Source of the DNA: Leptasterias polaris
Lineage: Eukaryota > Echinodermata > Asteroidea > Forcipulatida > Asteriidae
Reading direction: 5' to 3'
NCBI GenBank assembly: GCA_037783415.1
Contig: JAZGTN010000028.1
Coordinates: 434,001 to 498,000, forward strand
Length of the DNA stretch: 64,000 nt
Shown here in pieces: positions 29,995 through 41,414 of this stretch. The first letter of the stretch is position 1. Each line of letters opens with the position of its first letter. Under the pieces are notes generated by a model. The model did not search any database. It was not told where the DNA came from and saw only the letters and a list, made by a program, of their open reading frames with translations. Both the position numbers and the translations under genes were made by a program.

Positions 29995-32900
29995 GTAAGT
30001 TTCTGTCATTTGTATACATTATGTAAAAAATCTCTCTGAAACAGATGCTTGCAGTCTTTGGAAGTGAGTTGGCTAAAAACATGTGGCGTGTCGTGGCTGA
30101 GCGGTTAAGAGCATCGGACACAAGCTCTGGTGTTTCTGATCAGCAGAGTATGGGTTCGAGTCCCGGTCGTGGCAAAAATTTATGGTAAAGATACTTTACC
30201 ATAAATTTGTCCTTAGGATGGGACATTATAGCTGTAGGTCCCATGTACTAGGATTAGTAGTGCACATCAAAGATCCCACTGTAGTGGAAGAGCAGGGCAC
30301 ATCAAAGATCCCACTGTAGTGGAAGAGCAGGGCACATCAAAGATCCCACTGTAATGGAAGAGCAGGGCACATCAAAGATCCCACTGTAGTGGAAGAGCAG
30401 GGCACATCAAAGATCCCACTGTAGTGGAAGAGCAGGGCACATCAAAGATCCCACTGTAGTGGAGGAGCAGGGCACATCAAAGATCCCACTGTAGTGGAGG
30501 AGCAGGGCACATCAAAGATCCCACTGTAGTGGAAGAGCAGGGCACATCAAAGATCCCACTGTAGTGGAGGAGCAGGGCACATCAAAGATGCCACTGTAGT
30601 GGAAGAGCAGAGCACATCAAAGATGCCACTGTAGTGGAAGAGCAGAGCACATCAAAGATCCCACTGTAGTGGAAGAGCAGGGCACATCAAAGATCCCACT
30701 GTAGTGGAGGAGCAGGGCACATCAAAGATCCCACTGTAGTGGAAGAGCAGGGCACATCAAAGATCCCACTGTAGTGGAGGAGCAGGGCACATCAAAGATG
30801 CCACTGTAGTGGAAGAGCAGAGCACATCAAAGATGCCACTGTAGTGGAAGAGCAGAGCACATCAAAGATCCCACTGTAGTGGAAGAGCAGGGCACATCAA
30901 AGATCCCACTGTAGTGGAAGAGCAGGGCACATCAAAGATCCCACTGTAGTGGAAGAGCATGGCACATCAAAGATCCCACTGTAGTGGAAGAGCAGGGCAC
31001 ATCAAAGATCCCACTGTAGTGGAAGAGCAGGGCACATCAAAGATCCCACTGTAGTGGAGGAGCAGGGCACATCAAAGATCCCACTGTAGTGGAAGAGCAG
31101 GGCACATCAAAGATCCCACTGTAGTGGAAGAGCAGGGCACATCAAAGATCCCACTGTAGTGGAAGAGCAGGGCACATCAAAGATCCCACTGTAGTGGAAG
31201 AGCAGGGCACATCAAAGATCCCACTGTAGTGGAAGAGCAGGGCACATCAAAGATCCCACTGTAGTGGAAGAGCAGGGGTTAGCCCCGGTGTTTCTGGTTC
31301 ACATATCAAGCACCCTTGTTTACAGGTTTCCTCAGGCTTGCGAGCTACAGTGATTAAGTTCACTTATGGGGCATCCTTGGTTTGTTAACCAGAAATGTAT
31401 AATGATAATAATAAAAGAGCAGAATCATGTTTTCTTATTCCTTAAAGTTGAATTAAAGTTAAATGGCTTTTTTTACCCAAAATGTTTTTCACTGAACAAA
31501 TGTTGACAGACGAAAAATTTAAAACGATGCTGTTTTAAAATGAAAAAAGACAGAAACTTTAAGCTAGACACTTAACCTAAGTTAAGGGCTCTAAGGTTCA
31601 GTTTTGTAAGACACTCAGTTTCCAATAGATAGAGTCCTATTGAAAATGGGAAAACATGGCGTTATAATGGTGTGAAATGCCATTGTATTTGATACCCTTC
31701 AAGTGCAAACCGATGTCGCATTTTAATTATATGGGTCTGTACATTTTTGTACAAGGGTTTTTGTAGTTAATTCCTGAACTTCAATGAAACTCAATCAATC
31801 AGCATGTAATTTGACAAGGTCGCCCCAAAAAACAATCTGTGTGTGGAATGCACATCCCCATTTATTGTTGGCCTCCAATGACATCCTATTGTTTCAAATA
31901 TTGTTCTGAAAGAGTATCAAATAAAATATCATTTGACACTATTTTAAAGTGAAGTTAGAGACTTGTAAGTTCTTTAACCTATAAAAAGGATTCTTTTTGG
32001 GACAATGGGTGCATGGTTGAAGCAGTTAAGGTCCCATATTTCATGTATGTGCTGGGATCATTGGATAGTTTTTAGGAGAAGAGTAATAAGAGTTAGGGAT
32101 TGTTTTTGGTGTTTTTGGTTCGTAGCATGCACCACTTATTACTGTTTTTTTAACCGCATTCTAACCACAGTGGTAAAGTTTGCATTTGATGCACCTTTGT
32201 TTTTTATTCACATTGGTCGTCGAAGCCACTGAAGGTGCATTCTGTATCCCACATGTCTGTGTGGGTGTGTACCCTTACACAAGATAACTTACACTATTTA
32301 GTTTCAGGGTACTTTACACAATGGAACAATGCTACCCCACAAGGTTTTCTGTGTTCTAGTGCTACCCCACAGTGCGTTCGATTAGCTCTGACGTACTTGT
32401 TGTTGCTCACAAGTGCCCTGCTTGAGGAGAGGGTTACTTGGGTCTAATCCTTGTTCATGACAACACAACAAAAACATTTCTCAATGGCCACCATTTTGTT
32501 TGTAAATCAGGGGGACATTTTCAGGAGGTTTGACAAACTTTTTTTACCATTAAAGCAGTGTTTTTGCGAGCAAAGCAATAAGTATTTTTTAATTCGAAGC
32601 CGGGTACTTTTGTATCACTGTGGGCTTGTAAAAATATTTAACGTTGCAGAATCATTATTTAACGATATTTTTGTGAATCCACGAAAAGATTCGGATGTAA
32701 TGCACACAAAGAAACTAGTTCCGGTCGGCTGTCCCAAGATGCATCGGTGTGAATGCTGGGGGAAGTTGGCGTTCAATTAGCTCATGTTAGGGGCTCACCC
32801 GGATGAGCACGACTAATCGAATGAACCCACTGTTGAAGAATAGAATTTTCCTTAAGTGTACATAACAAAAGAACGTCCACAGAAAGACTGCAACACAGAG

Positions 32901-33496
32901 CTGTGTGTGCGTTCAAGTTTGTGTGCGATCACTGTCTAGATAGAGCTAATACTGATCCTCAATAGTAGGATACTGTAACAAAACCTTGGCTTTTACGGTA
33001 AAAAAAAGTAACTGCTGTATTTCCTTGTTTTTGTTAAACTTATTATTTTTCATTGTATCCTTGTGTAGTCAGCGCTTCAGAAGATAGGGAGAGCAGCTGT
33101 GCAGAAACGATCGAAAATGCCCTGTTTGGTGTTACTACAAAGAAAGCGCTTAATAGGCCGCTAGAGGTTGACCGTCGTCTGAGAGAAAGAGTGGCCGACT
33201 TCTTTGAAATGACCGCTGATCATCAGAAGAGTTTCTTAGGCGGCCAGACTCCAATGTATTTGTACATAGACATCTTGCAAGAAATATTGGAGTCTTACGG
33301 GGTCTTAAACAAGGGGATTGGAGAACTGCTTAGCTACTTGGCGAAAGAAAGCTGCGGCCAAACTGAAGACTTTGTTGAAATACTGATCAAATTTCATCCA
33401 AAATGTCAGAGTTGTGCCCGGCTTTGGCATCAAATTCATGGCAGGACGACAGTGTTTACTCATGCGGCATGCAACGGAACTACAATTCATGTCTAA
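29743..33496 (+). CDS. Two-exon 3' gene part: beta module plus death-fold-like C terminus
   Basis: Exons 29743-29994 and 33069-33496 join in phase (1 to 1) and end at a TAA at 33494, giving about 226 residues without a start of their own. The first is beta-rich and cysteine-containing. The second is mostly helical, with a death-domain or DED-like helix pattern. Entry phase 1 matches the donors at 23707 and 23980 of the EGF receptor gene, so these may be its alternative cytoplasmic tail (about 568 aa in total). Alternatively they are the 3' end of a separate gene whose 5' exons I did not find. Exon reality is well supported; gene membership is open. Confidence 0.65.
30086..31415 (+). mobile_element. 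SINE with an internal tandem expansion
   Basis: The head GTGTCGTGGCTGAGCGGTTAAGAGC and B box GGGTTCGAGTCCCGG (about 30152) belong to the tRNA-Leu family. The 3' part AGCCCCGGTGTTTCTGGTTC and an AATGATAATAATAAAAG tail close it near 31415. Between them lies a 1-kb array of a 35-bp piece of the SINE's own body. It sits in the intron between exons 29743-29994 and 33069-33496. Confidence 0.9.
30262..31274 (+). repeat. 35-bp tandem array inside a SINE, about 29 copies
   Basis: Unit GCACATCAAAGATCCCACTG plus TAGTGGAAGAGCAGG, period exactly 35. Variants (GGAGGAG, GATGCC, AGAGCAC) recur in blocks: the order around 30540-30660 is repeated around 30780-30870, showing higher-order duplication of several units at once. 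Confidence 0.97.
31655..31990 (+). repeat. Dispersed repeat, copy 2
   Basis: Second copy of the sequence at 29075-29415, same orientation (TGGGTCTGTACATTTTTGTA, GAACTTCAATG, AAATAAAATATCATTTGACA). The two copies flank exon 29743-29994. Confidence 0.75.
33069..33496 (+). CDS. Terminal exon: helical, death-fold-like C terminus
   Basis: Acceptor CTTGTGTAG|TC; 142 codons after phase completion, then TAA. After a Ser/Glu-rich linker, predicted helices include VDRRLRERVADFFEM, LYIDILQEILESYG, IGELLSYLAKE and TEDFVEILIKF. The spacing of the last three resembles helices 4-6 of death-effector or death domains (DL...LEE.G.L....L..L......DL). The tail adds CQSC and ends TTIHV. No close family member was recognised; a death fold is a hypothesis. 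Confidence 0.7.
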
Positions 33497-33744
33497 ACAG
33501 TAAAGGCCTGTACTAGGTAAGATTAAAGCCTATTATTGGTGCAACATCAAATGTTGCTCAGACTTGATGCCTTGAATTAGCGCAGAAGGACTTGGACAAG
33601 TTCAAATGTATTTCAATTTTTGTTGTACAAGAATCTGTAAAATAGGCACAAGTGTCTATTGCAATACGTGACTTGGTTTTGCAAATTCCTAAACTTTGAC
33701 CAGATTTTCAAAATCGAGATTTTCGTATTTATTGTGAAAATTAA

Positions 33745-34126
33745 AGGGACACGTTGCCTTGGATCGGGCGAGTTGGTCTATGAAAAGCGTTTGAAACCGT
33801 TTATTATAAAATGCATATGGTTAGAATAATGTTTTAAAAGTAGAATATGATGATCCACACAAATATGCCTCAAAATTGCGTGGTTTTCCTTTTACATCGT
33901 GAACTAACACGGCACGCCATTTTGTAGAGTCAAATTTTTGACTCCACAAAATGGCGGACCATGTTAGTTCGCAAAGTAAAAGGAAAACGATGCAATTTCG
34001 AGGAATACTTGTGTGGATCATTGTATTCTTCTTTTAAAACATCTTTCTAACCATATCCATTTTATAATAAACGGTTTCAAACACTTTTCATAGACCAACT
34101 CGCCCGATCCAAGGCAACGTATCCCT
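33745..34126. mobile_element. TTAA-flanked foldback MITE, long hairpin
   Basis: Nearly the whole 382-bp element is one inverted repeat. AGGGACACGTTGCCTTGGAT is answered by ATCCAAGGCAACGTATCCCT, and pairing continues with few mismatches to a centre near GACTCCACAAAATGGCG. It is flanked by TTAA (33741-33744, 34127-34130), the same target as the 36847 family. Transcribed, it would form a very long hairpin RNA. Confidence 0.92.
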
Positions 34127-34130
34127 TTAA

Positions 34131-34660
34131 CAATATTTCTGAATATTTCTCCTTCCTTAGCATGATGGGGACTGCACCTACGGTCAATGCGTGCCTACAA
34201 TTTCTGCCATTTTAGGAGTCAATTTCTTTGCGTACATTTTTACTCCAATCTGGATTTTGAAGCTGACCGACAAAACAGTAGATGAGATTAGTGTTTCCAA
34301 ATGTGCTGTTCGTCATGAAATTGGTCACTGGAGTGAAATGAAATCTTAAATCTAGGTCTTTGGGGGCGTTTAAAAAAAAATAATCAAAGATCTTATGTTA
34401 ACTGCTGAGAAGTTTGGGTTTTATAAGAGTGGGTGTCACTCTTTGTTGAGTGTGTGCATGTTAAGTTAGGTTTGTCCCTATTCCAACTCATTCTGATAGA
34501 CTAATTGCACCTGCCATCGTGCAAATTAGAGCATTTATAGTTGATCAGAATAAGAAATGTTCGAATGTTGCTGTTGTTGTTGTTTAACAGTTGAATACTC
34601 AACTTACGTATATCTTCATCATGTTGTGGGGTTTTGGTTATATGACCTAAACTGTGCAAG
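34131..34660. other. No feature recognised
   Basis: AT-rich DNA between the foldback MITE and the 138-bp array; no exon or repeat identified apart from short TTG runs near 34567-34590. Confidence 0.4.
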
Positions 34661-35335
34661 TTATGAGCATGTTGAAACATTAAGACATGTGAAGATGCTA
34701 AAGTTTGTTTCCTCTACTAATTAAATCAATGTACGTATCTGTCTTGGTGCCTAAGGCGCCACTTGAACCAAAGGTTCAATCAGATCTCATCAATCAAGTT
34801 ATGAGCATGTTGGAACATTAAGACATGTGAAGATGCTAAAGTTTGTTTCCTCTACTAATTAAATCAATGTACGTATCTGTCTTGGTGCCTAAGGCGCCAC
34901 TTGAACCAAAGGTTCAATCAGATCTCATCAATCAAGTTATGAGCATGTTGGAACATTAAGACATGTGAAGATGCTAAAGTTTGTTTCCTCTACTTATTAA
35001 ATCTATGTACGTATCTGTCTTGGTGCCTAAGGCGCCACTTGAACCAAAGGTTCAATCAGATCTCATCAATCAAGTTATGAGCATGTTGGAACATTAAGAC
35101 ATGTGAAGATGCTAAAGTTTGTTTTCTCTACTAATTAAATCTATTTTGGTGCCTAAGGTGCCATTTGAACCAAAGGTTCAATCAGATCTCTTCAATCAAG
35201 CTATGAGCATGTTGGAACATTAAGACATGTGAAGATGGTAAAGTTTGTTTTCTCTACTAACTAAATCAATGTACGTATCTGTCTTGGTGCCTAAGGCGCC
35301 ACTTGAACCAAAGGTTCAATCAGATCTCTTTAATG
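34661..35335 (+). repeat. 138-bp tandem array, 5 copies
   Basis: Units start at 34661, 34799, 34937, 35075 and 35201; the fourth is 126 bp because of a 12-bp deletion (GTACGTATCTGT region). Each holds TAAGGCGCCACTTGAACCAA followed by AGGTTCAA, in which TTGAACC-AAA-GGTTCAA forms a perfect 7-bp hairpin next to a GGCGCC palindrome. Confidence 0.95.
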
Positions 35336-36842
35336 AGTAGTTGTCAGTCAGCATGAACTATTATTTTGTTAGATTGTGTGCATTTCAAGTGTAAGGTTTA
35401 CATTCAACAAGCAGCTGTTTTATTTCATAAGTTTGAATATCAAACTGTAAAACTTGTCCAATGACGGCGTTTGTTTCTATATGTACCTTAGTTGCATTAG
35501 AATAAATAATGATAGTACTAAAAACAATTAGGCGTATGTAGAATTTCGTGTAAAAAAAAAATGAACACATAAAATGCGTGGTAACAAATCAGGTTGATAT
35601 AATCATTAAATAAACTAGAACAAATCTAAGGGACATTAACAACAATCAAGATGTTTAAGGGAAACCTCGTTATTGTTTGCATTATTAGAAATTCTTTAAC
35701 AAAAATATTTTTGCCAAAGAAGATATTGCTCTTTACACTCAACCATTAGGGATTTGGGTTACCTTTTTTTCTTTTTCTTTTCACCTTTTATTGAATTTTT
35801 TATTTTATTTTTTTAATGAAAAGAGAGAGGGGTTAGGCAACTAAAATGTAATCTCAAATTGTCAGAGTATCCTCAAGCTTGCCCCTCCCTTCACTGTCGA
35901 ATGAACAGTCATTGAGCCAGTAGGATTTGAAACTTAATCTAATGGGATAACACCATGACCATCTTCCTCCTGAAGACGATTGGAGTATTCTGAATGAAAC
36001 GTTGAGTTGGTTCCAATGAACCACCACAACTCATGAGAGTGATTTATAAACATGGTGTTACCACAAACCTTACGATAACTAATGAAGCAATATTAATAAT
36101 TACCATTTAGAATTATTAATAAATTTATGTATTATTTTTTTATTGGTATAGCACTGAGAATAATTTATTTGAAAGCATTCATATCTTGCCAGTTGTTGCC
36201 ACTGTTAATCTATGAAAACCGTCTTCAAATATATTTATCATTATATCACATCTCTGTGATTGAACAACAATTTTGTGAACATTTATAACATTAATTTTTT
36301 TTTTTAAACCGATTAAAAAAACATTTTCTCGGCAGTAGCCATGCATCAACAAATGAAACAGTTTATTTTGTTGAATTTTAAGAAATACTGCAGATAACTT
36401 TTAACTGAAACTACCCAATGAAATTGCAGCTGAAAAAGAATCTATTAACTAAAGTTGGACTTTTGGATATTAAAAAAAGAAATTGCACTATTTTATAACA
36501 GTTTTTTACAAAGAGAAAAGTGGAAAAAGTCTCTCTAAAAATGTCAAAGGTTCGTAATTTAGGACCTTAATGTGTGCTGTAACATTAGTATGAGTCAATC
36601 CTTTTGTGTATATTATAGCAAATAGTTCTGAATTATATTGACTTGATTTTAGAGCAAGGTATAGTACCTAACCATACATTTTTGATGCAAGGCCTAGTGC
36701 ACTGCAAAGTAGGTGTTTCTTATGATTTGACTCCACAGTCAATGTCAATGAATGGTTTGTAACTCATTGTGGACCAATCGTACATCATTGAATTGAAAGG
36801 ATGGGGATTCATAAGAACTGTTATAATTGGTTTTTGAGTGTG
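35336..36842. other. No gene seen; AT-rich DNA
   Basis: No splice-supported exon, tandem array or terminal repeat was recognised across this 1.5-kb stretch. Confidence 0.4.
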
Positions 36843-36846
36843 TTAA

Positions 36847-37215
36847 AGGCACTGTACACGTTTGGTAATTACTCAAAATATATATTAGCATAAAAACTTA
36901 CTTGGTAATGAGCAACGGAGAGCTGTTGATAGTATAAAACATTGTGAGAAACGACTCCTTCTGAAGTAACGTAGTTTTTGAGAAAGAGGTAATTTCTCAC
37001 TAAAATAATAAAAGACTTCTGGCCAGAAGCCTTTTATTCCTATCTGAAAGCACACTTATTTGTACAACAAGGGTGTTTTTTCTTTCATCATTTTCTTGCA
37101 ACTTCAATGACCAATTGAGCCCAAATTTTCACAGGCTTGTTATTTTATGCATATGTTGGGAATACACCAAGTGAGAATACTGGTCTTTGACAATTACCAA
37201 ACGTGTTCAGTGCCT
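36847..37215. mobile_element. Intact TTAA-flanked MITE (reference copy)
   Basis: TTAA at 36843-36846 and 37216-37219 flanks AGGCACTGTACACGTTTGGT...ACCAAACGTGTTCAGTGCCT. The 369-bp interior has a central hairpin (AAAAGACTTCTGGCCAGAAG CCTTTT). Relatives are at 15314, 19019, 38515 (minus), 43294 (minus) and 56169. TTAA targets are characteristic of piggyBac and some Kolobok elements. Confidence 0.92.
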
Positions 37216-37265
37216 TTAATGAATAATTTTTTGTTTAAAATTGTCTTCCATTTTATTTCATAATA

Positions 37266-37853
37266 GGGTCATTCCGTGTCAAATCAACCAATATTCTGAA
37301 AATTGTTACAGGTCACCTCTCAGATTTGGCTAAAATTAATTTATAATACTCATCTATGTGTATGATGAACATATAAAGAAAAAGAAAATTCCAACTCCAT
37401 GTCGTTTCCGAATTAAGGCCCATAAAAATGGGCGTGGCTACCCCCTTTTCCGTGTACGCGTTTGCGACATTGAATATTTTGCGTTTTGTAATGTGTTTGG
37501 AAGTGCCTAAAGATACAAAGCTGTAAATTGGTACACGGTGACTTTCACCCAAGTAACTCAAATCTGACCTACAAAACAAGAGTATCTCATCCCCTTTTCT
37601 CTCTACAGGCAGCTGAAAACACTCATTTAATTTGAAAAAAAAAATATATATATATATATATAAAAAGGTAGGGGTATATATATATATATATATATTTTCA
37701 GACCCCATAACATTTGCATTATGTTTATTATACACATAGATGAGCATTAGAAATGAATTTCAGCCAAATCTGAGAGGTGACATGTAACCCCGTTGGTTGA
37801 TTTGACCATAGAGGAAGGCTATTCCTTCCTCCATGATTTGACACGGAATGACC
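37266..37853. mobile_element. Short member of the GGGTCATTCC family, 4-bp TSD
   Basis: Ends GGGTCATTCCGTGTCAAATC and GATTTGACACGGAATGACCC; AATA flanks both sides. The arms extend inwards (CAGATTTGGCT / AGCCAAATCTG region, CATCTATGTGTAT / ACACATAGATG), making it mostly foldback around a (TA)n core at about 37645-37700. It is a shorter relative of 3187-4932. Confidence 0.85.
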
Positions 37854-38514
37854 CAATAATACAAATTACAATATTAATGCTTTAAATCTTGCTCGGCCAA
37901 TGTTGATGGGTCATTCGAAACCGTTGGCTTTAGTCTTCAGAAAGTGAAACAAACTGGTTATACAAAAAGTGATTTAAGGACCTCAGTGAGGGCGCTGTTT
38001 GAACAAGTGACGTCATATGCAAGGGGTCCATTGCACGAGTGCGTGGAAATAACAAAATTATTCACTTGCAGACTTGTAAACAAATAAGAATAACACAAAT
38101 TAAAAAAACTGTTGTGTTTCATTTTTCTTTAAGTTGCAACCTTATTTGTACAAGTTCCAACACTTCGAAACGACGCCAAACAACGTGAATTTCAGAAGAC
38201 TGTATCTTTGAATTGAAATGGTTGAACTTCGAGTAAATCTCGGGACTATTCTACTGTGATGCTGTGAAGTTTTCAACCATTAAACTTGAGGCAGAAAGTG
38301 CATACTGGCATATTGTGTTCAGAATACAGAATACAGTATGCAAATATGCAAATATTTATGAATGAAATGGGGAAAATATGTTCATGAGTTGAAAGGTGGA
38401 ATATTCCATTCAACGAGGCGAAGCAGAGTCGAATGGAGCATTTCATCTGCCAATCTCCCCATAATTGCACAATGCAAAACATTCATTCTTTGTTTTAAAT
38501 AAGGCATGGTTTAC
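37854..38514. other. No feature recognised
   Basis: No exon, array or terminal repeat identified. GACCTCAGTGAGGGCGCTGT near 37980 recurs near 39748, so part of this belongs to another dispersed sequence. Confidence 0.4.
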
Positions 38515-38865
38515 TTGTGGTAATTGTCAAAGACATGAGTATTCTCACTTGGTGTATCCAAATGCATAAAATAACAAACCTATGAAATTTGGGCTCAATA
38601 TTGGTCATCGAAGTTACAAGAGAAAATGAAAGAAAAAACACCCTTGTTGCAAAGGTGTTTTTAGGTGCCTGAGAAAGGCTTCTGCCTGAAGCCTTTCTCA
38701 CATTCAAACTTTCAGGTGAAAAATTATCGCCTTCGCCAAAAACTACATTAATTCAAAGGGGGTCGTTTCTGACATTGATTTGTAACAACGGCTCTCCAGT
38801 GCCCTTTACCAAGTAAGGTTTGATGCCCATTAATTGTTGGAGTAATTACCTAAGGTTTACCCTGT
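38515..38865 (-). mobile_element. Degraded TTAA-family MITE, minus orientation
   Basis: Minus-strand similarity to 36847-37215: GGTAATTGTCAAAGACATGA, CACTTGGTGTATCCAAATGC and the central hairpin (AAAGGCTTCTGCCTGAAGCC). The outer terminal repeats are eroded. Confidence 0.75.
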
Positions 38866-39875
38866 CTCTAAATAACATCCAAGTAGATCATTGTCATTTT
38901 GGTATTTAGGGGAAAAAACTTTTATAAGGAACAAAATGTACAATATTGTATTCTGGTATCTACGACAGGCGCATTTTACACTGCTGTGTTTAACGCATGG
39001 TTGTGGCCTTTAGTGTGCAATAGATCAAAATGGGATGGAACGAAAATGCTCGGTGGTTAAAGGCCTATACCAAAATGCACGATTTATTATGACGATGGCC
39101 ACGTAACGTTTTGATTAATAATAATGCAGCATGACTAACAATCCTCCAATCAAAGGACAATGATCTTCTTGGGTGTTATATTGACCAATCAGAAGAGAGG
39201 ATTCTAGTTTGCTGTCTTAAGATACCCTCATCTTTATGCCTTTTACCCTGAAATATTTATATTATAAAATGTTTTGTATTCCATCCACTTTAACTTTTAA
39301 AAAGAGGAAAAAAAGAAGAAGAATGATAGGTCAGTTGAGAGTTGTAAGATGTAAGATGTGATCTTGGTTACCATCGATACTGGTGATTTCTTTGTGATTA
39401 ATGTGTGCTACTTTAAATGTTTGCTTTAAGAGCCAGTCCATTTATATATATTCTATTGTATATTAAACATTATTCAGAAACTGGGCGAGGAGTGTGTTTT
39501 AGTTGCAACTCTGTACACAATTTTCATTTTGCAGAAAAATGTTATGCTCGGATGTTTTATTTTTATTTTTTGTTTAACCAAGCAGGAATATAATTATACC
39601 AGCCAAAATGAAAAGTAAAGTACATTGGTTGTCACTGGTCCCCCTCATAATAAAAAACCCAAAAAACTAACAACACTTTTTAATAACTTTTGGGTTGAGG
39701 CTACCCGTATGAGAACACACACGACCAATGACAGCACCTCCTTTGACCTCAGTGAGGGCGCTGTTTGACCTTGTGACCTCATAGGCAAAGGTTCTCGATG
39801 TTTTGCAGGAATGTTCTTAACAAGTTGTATGGAGGACCAAACCTTGCTTAGCAAAATTAGGTTACCAGCCTAATT
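38866..39875. other. No gene seen
   Basis: AT-rich DNA; GACCTCAGTGAGGGCGCTGT near 39748 recurs from 37980. No exon supported by splice sites was found. Confidence 0.4.
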
Positions 39876-40884
39876 CAGGGGCGGATCCAGGATTTTCCAA
39901 ACGGGGGGCGTGTAAATTTACCAAGCAGCAAATGGTGAATGCAATTTGTGGCGCCTACGAGCGCATAATGCGAACCCCTAACGGCATGGGCCGGTTCCGG
40001 GGCCCGCAATGCTACGAAACAGGATTTTAGATGCTCTGTGGTACGATCTCATGCAATATCTGACCACTTAAACCAATTTTGTTTTTGCAAGATCATTATT
40101 AAAACATTATTTTCGAGTTGGGAGTCATCGATTTGAATCGGCCATCCTGAGTTATAAAATCAAAATGCAGGCTACAACTTATACTTATTCAGGGGGGAAA
40201 ACTGTTGGCGAGTTAAACGATAGTGCAATTTTTAATATAACCAAATAGGGTCTCTTTGTCATTTAGTTTTCACATACTTGAGGATTAGAATGTGACACAA
40301 AATAACAAGCTGTGCTTGTCTTCAGTGACAGCGCGATCGAGCAACAATAACATTAATGTACGACAAGGGGAGGGTAGGCCTACTAGAGGCCTAGCCCCCT
40401 CCCCCAGCCCTACATCGTTGTACTATCTGCACAATTGATAATGACTAGTTTGAAAGAAACACAACGGATATTTACCCTCTTTCTTGAATACGAAAAAAAT
40501 CTGTGATTTTCTAAACAGAGTGAGACACCATGATTATACGATGCTATGTCTTCACTAGCCCCATGAGTAGGGCCAATCCACTTCGTTCGTATCCTTGCCA
40601 ATTGGGCCTAAGCACCATTGCAATCCTATTTTGTGCCCGATGTAGTTTTTAATCCGGGTTATGAAACTTACCGATCGAATGCTACTGTACGCCTACTTGT
40701 AGAAAGCCCACATGCTAAACATTTTTTTAAAAACATCACAGATTTTGGGGGAAAATTGATTGCCTTTCTAGTCCCGAGAGTGAATTTTTTGATAACGCGT
40801 ATTAACAACTTGCGCGAGAACCTAGTTGGGTTCCCTTAACAATTTCACAACATTTAAACTATCTATGGGCAATTGCTGCTCGAT

Positions 40885-41047
40885 ATGGGGCAGAGGGAGG
40901 CCCCCCCTCTATTGTGTCTTCATTGTGTTCTGGGAATCTCAGGAATTCTTTTGAGAATTTTAGGGGGGGTGCTTCTGTATACAAGAGGGAAGAGTGTGTT
41001 AGGGTTAGGGTTAGTTTGGGGGGGCCTCCCTCTGCCCCATATCGGGC
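40885..41047. repeat. Short nested inverted repeat with a telomere-like core
   Basis: GATATGGGGCAGAGGGAGGC at about 40893 is answered by GCCTCCCTCTGCCCCATATC at about 41025, a perfect arm of about 27 bp including G/C runs. The interior has GTGTTAGGGTTAGGGTTAG, three TTAGGG-like units. Confidence 0.85.
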
Positions 41048-41096
41048 ATGGTATATCTATGGGGACCATACTGATTTACATAACGCGCTGAGCATA

Positions 41097-41414
41097 GTAT
41101 AGACCTTTCTTTTGCAACGTCACAGCCCGAGTTTTTGCCAACCCAGGTTGAAAAACTATGGAAAGCCATAACTGCAAATCAAAAACAGATTGCCACATCA
41201 CAGTTTGTAGCAGTGTTACACAAAATATTCAAAAATAGTGTTGAATTTGTTGGAAACAAATTAACCAATCATGGAAGGTATTTCCGTTCATGAATCTTTA
41301 CAGAAAATGTTGAATTTGGTCACAACATTTTTTAACACGATTGAATGTTTTGCCAACATTCGGCCGTCCGTGCCAACCGGCGCACTTTGTTTATCAACAA
41401 AAGAAAGGTCTATA
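41097..41414. mobile_element. TAGACCTTT-family MITE, nested
   Basis: Terminal repeats TATAGACCTTTCTTTTG and CAAAAGAAAGGTCTATA. The interior (CAACGTCACAGCCCGAGTTT, CTATGGAAAGCCATAA) matches the reverse complement of 47684-47980. A shorter element with related ends lies at 50722-50899. Confidence 0.8.

Noticed and set aside
41000..41018. Telomere
   Set aside because: Only about three TTAGGG-like units inside a nested inverted repeat.
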